DNA of 24,702 nt. Source: Desulfuromonadaceae bacterium (GTDB lineage: Bacteria > Desulfobacterota > Desulfuromonadia > Geobacterales > Pseudopelobacteraceae). Each line of letters begins with the position of its first letter. The first letter of the stretch is position 1. Positions 21,822 to 24,702 of the stretch are shown here, one piece after another. Below the pieces are notes generated by a model. That model did not search any database. It had not been told where the DNA came from and saw only the letters and a program-made list of their open reading frames with translations. Location: contig JAQUCQ010000011.1 of the NCBI GenBank assembly GCA_028686145.1, forward strand, positions 1 to 24,702. The letters run 5' to 3'. The translations under genes and the position numbers were made by a program.

Positions 21822-22611
21822 ATAAAGTGAATTTTCTCTACTGGTATCGACACAGGCTCTGAAGGCATGAGCAGTTTCCTTCAGGAGATTTGATTTTAAT
21901 GCGTGGCCATAAAATTATTGAACATAATCTATATCGACGTTGACATTATACACAGCTGTAATTATTCATGTTTTATCAAAAAAACTTCTAAATTATTTTT
22001 GCAAGCTGACGATAAGTTAAATAACCTTTCACCGACTATGGCATAACCATAGCGGTCACTCCGTAATGGAGCGTCGTTCTCTTTCGCATTGTGCGTTAGG
22101 GATCTTATGCAGAAACACCCCAGCTACACAAAGGGAGTGGTGTGCCTATTACACCACTCCACTTTGCAGACACCTGGCACACCGACTTTCTCCTATCATC
22201 AACTTGCCTGGTATTAATCGTCGATCACCTTCCGCATCTTCACCACTTCAAAACAGTAACATCCGCACGTTTCATCGCCTACAGAGCTGATGCCACAATC
22301 ATGTCCTGATCATTGTCAGCGAATAGATAACCGCTGGTTACCACACTAAACTTTCAGTCACCGTCAGACAGCGACATGTCCTGCCAGAGTGAAGAGCCCC
22401 TAAACCGGACAAGAACGGCTACCGGCCTCTGGCAGATATTTCTGCTGTTTTGCGTGCGTATCTGAACCCATGCTCCGTAGGAGCACAGAATCTTACGGTA
22501 ATGCCTTTTTCCTAAACACAGGATCGCTGCATTATCTGAAATCATACTCGTCACTCAACTGGGTCACACCGATCCAACTCCCACTATGTAGCATTTCGAG
22601 AGCATCTCGCT
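21822..22611. other. Gene-free stretch between mini-element and integrase region
   Basis: No frame with a ribosome site and plausible protein was found on either strand. Small hairpins occur (for example GCTCC-GTA-GGAGC near 22471-22483), but nothing is recognisable. It may be decayed mobile-element DNA or unrecognised noncoding RNA. Confidence 0.4.
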
Positions 22612-22693
22612 GTGAACGTATAACGTTCACATAGGCTTTTGGTGTTCGCCTGTCTCTTTCTTTAAGCCAGAGCGCTAAGAAAGAGACAGGCGT
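22612..22693. repeat. Two inverted repeats upstream of the integrase
   Basis: GTGAACGT (22612-22619) and ACGTTCAC (22623-22630) form a perfect palindrome around ATA. Further on, CGCCTGTCTCTTT (22647-22659) and AAAGAGACAGGCG (22681-22693) are a perfect 13-bp inverted repeat with a 21-base spacer. They could be binding sites, an element end or hairpins of a noncoding RNA. Confidence 0.55.
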
Positions 22694-22720
22694 CATGCGA
22701 ATGCCCATCTCTGGCGCGTT

Positions 22721-22764
22721 TAGAAGGTTTTAGAAAATGCGACAGGTCACTTAGAAAATGCGAT
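22721..22764 (+). repeat. TTAGAAAATGCGA direct repeats
   Basis: TTAGAAAATGCGA occurs at 22731-22743 and 22752-22764, exactly 21 bp apart (two helical turns), with a partial copy TTAGAAGG at 22721. Regular spacing suggests sites for a DNA-binding protein, such as recombinase accessory or iteron-like sites. Confidence 0.5.
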
Positions 22765-22814
22765 GAGGGGTAAAAATACCAAAAAAGGAGGTCAAACGAC
22801 CATACAGGTATCGC

Positions 22815-22992
22815 CTCTCGGACTGCGGTCCGGGAGTAGCTCACCACGTCCCGCAAGGGAGCAGCAACGGTAACGTTGAGGCGCATGGCTGCGGCCATGC
22901 TGATGGTTCCGGTAACGTGCATATCTGCGGATATGTCATGGGACTGGACAATGAGCACGTTCTCTTAACAAAACCGGCGGCGCGATACCGCC
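22815..22992 (+). ncRNA. Structured leader with UNCG and GNRA tetraloop hairpins
   Basis: Between the repeats and the integrase start there are hairpins closed by especially stable loops: GGAC-TGCG-GTCC (22820-22831), TCCC-GCAA-GGGA, CAACG-GTAA-CGTTG (22865-22878), GCATGGC-TGCG-GCCATGC (22883-22900) and CATATC-TGCG-GATATG (22920-22935), then GGCGG...CCGCC just before the ribosome site. Three share the cTGCGg loop and two are GNRA. That is hard to explain by chance and points to a folded RNA, either a 5' leader of the integrase mRNA or a separate transcript. No known class was recognised. Confidence 0.5.
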
Positions 22993-23007
22993 AGAAAGGA
23001 GGTAACC

Positions 23008-23841
23008 ATGAAAAATCTCGCCTATCAGGCAACACATTGCATCGGCAAAGAGCGGCATGTTGGCGATAAAACCCATACCGAACATCTGGGCAGTCTCGCC
23101 AGAATTGGTAACTGGCTCCAAGAAAAGTACGGTTTGGACAATATCAAAAATATGAAGAGCCATATGGTTCAGTCGTTTTTCAATGAGCATGCCCACCAGT
23201 CGGCTTCAACTGTTGAAAAATATGCCACCGCCTTCCGCTTGATCGCGGAAAGCATCGGTAAAGCGAACATCGTCCCACGATCCAACAAAGAACTGGGCGG
23301 CCGATCGGCGGCCCAGCGATATGCCCCCAAAGTCGGCGACGCAGGAAAACTTGCTGCAATCCGTGAAAAGTTGGTCGAGATGGCAGCAAAGAATCCTGAT
23401 AACCGCTATTTGGTGGCGGCGCATGACATGCGCCAGGCATTCGGTCTGAGAGCTGCGGAATCCCTCGCCAGTTGCAAAGTTGTGCAACGCGGCGGAAAGC
23501 AGTTTCTTTCACCTGATATGACCAAAGGCGGCCGCGAACGAGAGATTGAAATCAAGACCGCGGCACAACGCGACGCGGTGGCAGCAGTACGGGCCTTGGC
23601 TTCCGAATATGGCAAGCCGTCAGGCTCGATGCTGCCACCGCACAAAAGCTGGCAGCAATGTTATGACCAGCAGAAGAACACCATGTCCAGGCTTGGTGCA
23701 GTAAAAGCCCAAAATGCCCATATGCATGTAAACCGTCATGATTGGGCTCGGGAGCAGTTAAAGAGTGGCGATAGCCGGAAGGACACTGCCGAAGCACTCG
23801 GGCATGGCAGAGAAGAAGTAGTGGGGCATTACGCCCCATAA
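23008..23841 (+). CDS. Integrase domain-containing tyrosine recombinase
   Basis: 277 residues, ATG with AGGAGG 6 bases upstream. The N-terminal 85 residues form a SAM-like core-binding domain (IGNWLQEKYGLDNIKNMK...). The catalytic part has FGLRAAES (Arg148), TKGGRERE (Lys173 in the beta-hairpin position), NRHDWAREQL (His244, Arg248), ALGHGRE (His266) and VVGHYAP (Tyr275). This is the compact 'integrase domain-containing' group found on integrative elements and plasmids. The spacing His-x3-Arg differs from the standard His-x2-Arg but is seen around RHDWAR in this group as I recall it. It would cut and rejoin DNA at an element-specific site. A terminator follows, separating it from kfrA. Confidence 0.8.
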   Translation: MKNLAYQATHCIGKERHVGDKTHTEHLGSLARIGNWLQEKYGLDNIKNMKSHMVQSFFNEHAHQSASTVEKYATAFRLIAESIGKANIVPRSNKELGGRSAAQRYAPKVGDAGKLAAIREKLVEMAAKNPDNRYLVAAHDMRQAFGLRAAESLASCKVVQRGGKQFLSPDMTKGGREREIEIKTAAQRDAVAAVRALASEYGKPSGSMLPPHKSWQQCYDQQKNTMSRLGAVKAQNAHMHVNRHDWAREQLKSGDSRKDTAEALGHGREEVVGHYAP

Positions 23842-23868
23842 TTGTTGAACAACAGAAGAGACGTATCG

Positions 23869-23905
23869 AACCCCTCACGGCAGATTTTCGCTGTGGGGGG
23901 TTTTT
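23869..23905 (+). terminator. Terminator downstream of the integrase
   Basis: AACCCCTCACGGCAG pairs with CTGTGGGGGGTT around an ATTTTCG loop and is followed by TTTTTG. It lies about 30 bp after the integrase stop. A second small hairpin (GGGGC-ATTAC-GCCCC, 23823-23837) covers the gene's last codons. Confidence 0.8.
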
Positions 23906-24010
23906 GCGTTTGGAGATGCCGGACAGCGGAGTGATCTATATTTATATAGGGGTATTTTTTTCAGAGCTGGTCAGTGGCTCACAAATACTGCCGCAGGCAA
24001 CATACTGGCA

Positions 24011-24117
24011 CGTTACGTGGCCTGAAACCAGCAGCCGTATCCGTATGTCATGTTTCACGAAAAATCAAACGTAACGTTACGTAGCGAAGATTCGAAATCC
24101 CGTTACGATACGTTACG
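24011..24117. promoter_or_regulatory. CGTTACG operator cluster upstream of kfrA
   Basis: CGTTACG occurs at 24011-24017, 24101-24107 and 24111-24117, and as the palindrome CGTAACGTTACG at 24070-24081. The cluster ends 20 bp before the KfrA-type start codon. KfrA proteins repress their own promoters by binding direct or inverted repeats there, so this is the likely operator. Related GGTAACG sequences occur at 22869 and 22910 in the integrase leader. Confidence 0.65.
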
Positions 24118-24136
24118 CAACAAAAAGGAGGCTGAA

Positions 24137-24702
24137 ATGCCAAGATTGGGAGTTAGTTTTGATGAAGTGGCTGCAGTTGCCGACAGCATGATGGCAGAGG
24201 GTCTTACCCCGACGATCCGTATCGTGAGAGAACGGCTGGGGACTGGGAGTCTCAATACGATACACAACCATCTGACAGCATGGCGAGAGGCGCTGCCGCA
24301 GTTTACTTCCGAAATGATTGAATTACCGGCCACTATTGCTACTGCGTTCAGTAAAGAGATCGGGCGGGCCAAATCAGAGGCCAAAGCCGAAAGTGAGGCT
24401 CGCTTGGTGATTTTTCAAACAGAGGCGGCAGAATTGGCGGCAGATGGCAAAAAACGGGAGGACGAACGGGAAGTTTTGCTTGAAGAACTCAAAGTGATTA
24501 CCACCGACAGGGAAATGTTACGTGGCACGCTCCAGGAGCAGTCTGGCGAGATTGATCGTTTGACTAAGGAAAACGACCGGGAGCGTTACGCTGCCGAGCA
24601 GGCGCGGACTGAAGTAGCTCAGATTCGTAACAAGATCGACATGCAGGCAGAACGGCTGTTGGAGCTGTCAGCAATTATTGACCAGTTGACAACCAAGAAT
24701 TT
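24137..24702 (+). CDS. kfrA: KfrA-family DNA-binding coiled-coil protein, C-terminus beyond window
   Basis: The ATG at 24137 has AGGAGG 6 bases upstream, and 188 codons are visible before the right edge. The N-terminal 55 residues (GVSFDEVAAVADSMMAEGLT, TIRIVRERLGTGSLNTIHNHL, AWREALP) form the KfrA_N DNA-binding helix-turn-helix domain (PF11740). From about residue 75 on, the sequence is an almost continuous Glu/Ala/Lys/Arg-rich coiled coil. On IncP-type plasmids KfrA is a transcriptional autorepressor and segregation-linked protein forming filament-like complexes. Here it sits on a chromosomal or integrative element next to an integrase. The repeated CGTTACG boxes upstream are the probable binding sites. 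The symbol denotes the family rather than a proven orthologue. Confidence 0.8.
   Translation, partial: MPRLGVSFDEVAAVADSMMAEGLTPTIRIVRERLGTGSLNTIHNHLTAWREALPQFTSEMIELPATIATAFSKEIGRAKSEAKAESEARLVIFQTEAAELAADGKKREDEREVLLEELKVITTDREMLRGTLQEQSGEIDRLTKENDRERYAAEQARTEVAQIRNKIDMQAERLLELSAIIDQLTTKN

Noticed and set aside
22731..22764. CRISPR-like repeat
   Set aside because: Only two full 13-bp copies with an 8-bp spacer and no cas genes.
24103..24384. Minus-strand open frame at the right end
   Set aside because: Antisense to the DNA-binding domain of the KfrA-type gene and covers its operator boxes.

Overview
The window looks like accessory chromosome (or integrated-element) DNA from a Geobacter-like deltaproteobacterium. 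This is inferred from the mix of genes: a lipoprotein multihaem c-type cytochrome with putative Ig-like repeats, a DUF4382 remnant, a radical SAM/SPASM peptide maturase beside a tiny precursor, YHS and PF04392 proteins, and recurring terminator-linked intergenic repeats. No rRNA, tRNA or CRISPR array was seen.

Region 1 (1-8.4 kb) is mostly on the minus strand and metabolic or envelope related. It holds a flavoprotein oxidase cut by the left edge, a frameshifted DUF4382 remnant, a YadS/TRIC-type membrane protein, a SPOR-like lipoprotein, a YHS-domain exported protein with a coupled 46-codon ORF, a zinc-less MDR oxidoreductase, and a coupled TonB-dependent receptor plus PF04392 binding protein pair. 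The receptor appears to start at a CTG codon.

Region 2 (8.4-12.1 kb) holds a compact RiPP locus on the plus strand: a 29-residue precursor ending in a Cys-Cys/Ser/Thr core, a terminator-like hairpin, then a radical SAM/SPASM maturase. A 135-bp IS21-derived mini-element follows it. A minus-strand lipoprotein cytochrome with four haem motifs comes next, preceded by an attenuator-like leader.

Region 3 (12.7-21.7 kb) is a defence-type island on the minus strand. From upstream to downstream it has: a gene fragment truncated by a second copy of the 135-bp element; a short nuclease-like N-terminal fragment; a complete ABC three-component set (SMEK-domain protein, small middle component, DUF2326 ATPase); and a tight three-gene operon of an SF1 helicase, a DarT-like ADP-ribosyltransferase and an ADP-ribosylglycohydrolase. 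Beyond a group II intron 3' remnant and a small plus-strand membrane protein lies a DUF2971 protein. The helicase/DarT/hydrolase operon is visibly more AT-rich than the ABC set, suggesting separate acquisition. I know of no described system with exactly this three-gene composition.

Region 4 (21.8-24.7 kb) is part of a mobile element. It has a gene-free stretch rich in hairpins, an integrase-like tyrosine recombinase with a strongly structured leader, and a KfrA-type coiled-coil DNA-binding protein cut by the right edge, whose promoter carries repeated CGTTACG boxes.

Four copies of a GCGTC/GACGC hairpin linked to terminator-like stem-loops recur between minus-strand genes (around 1.0, 5.5, 10.4 and 12.5 kb). 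They are the most widespread unexplained signal in the window.
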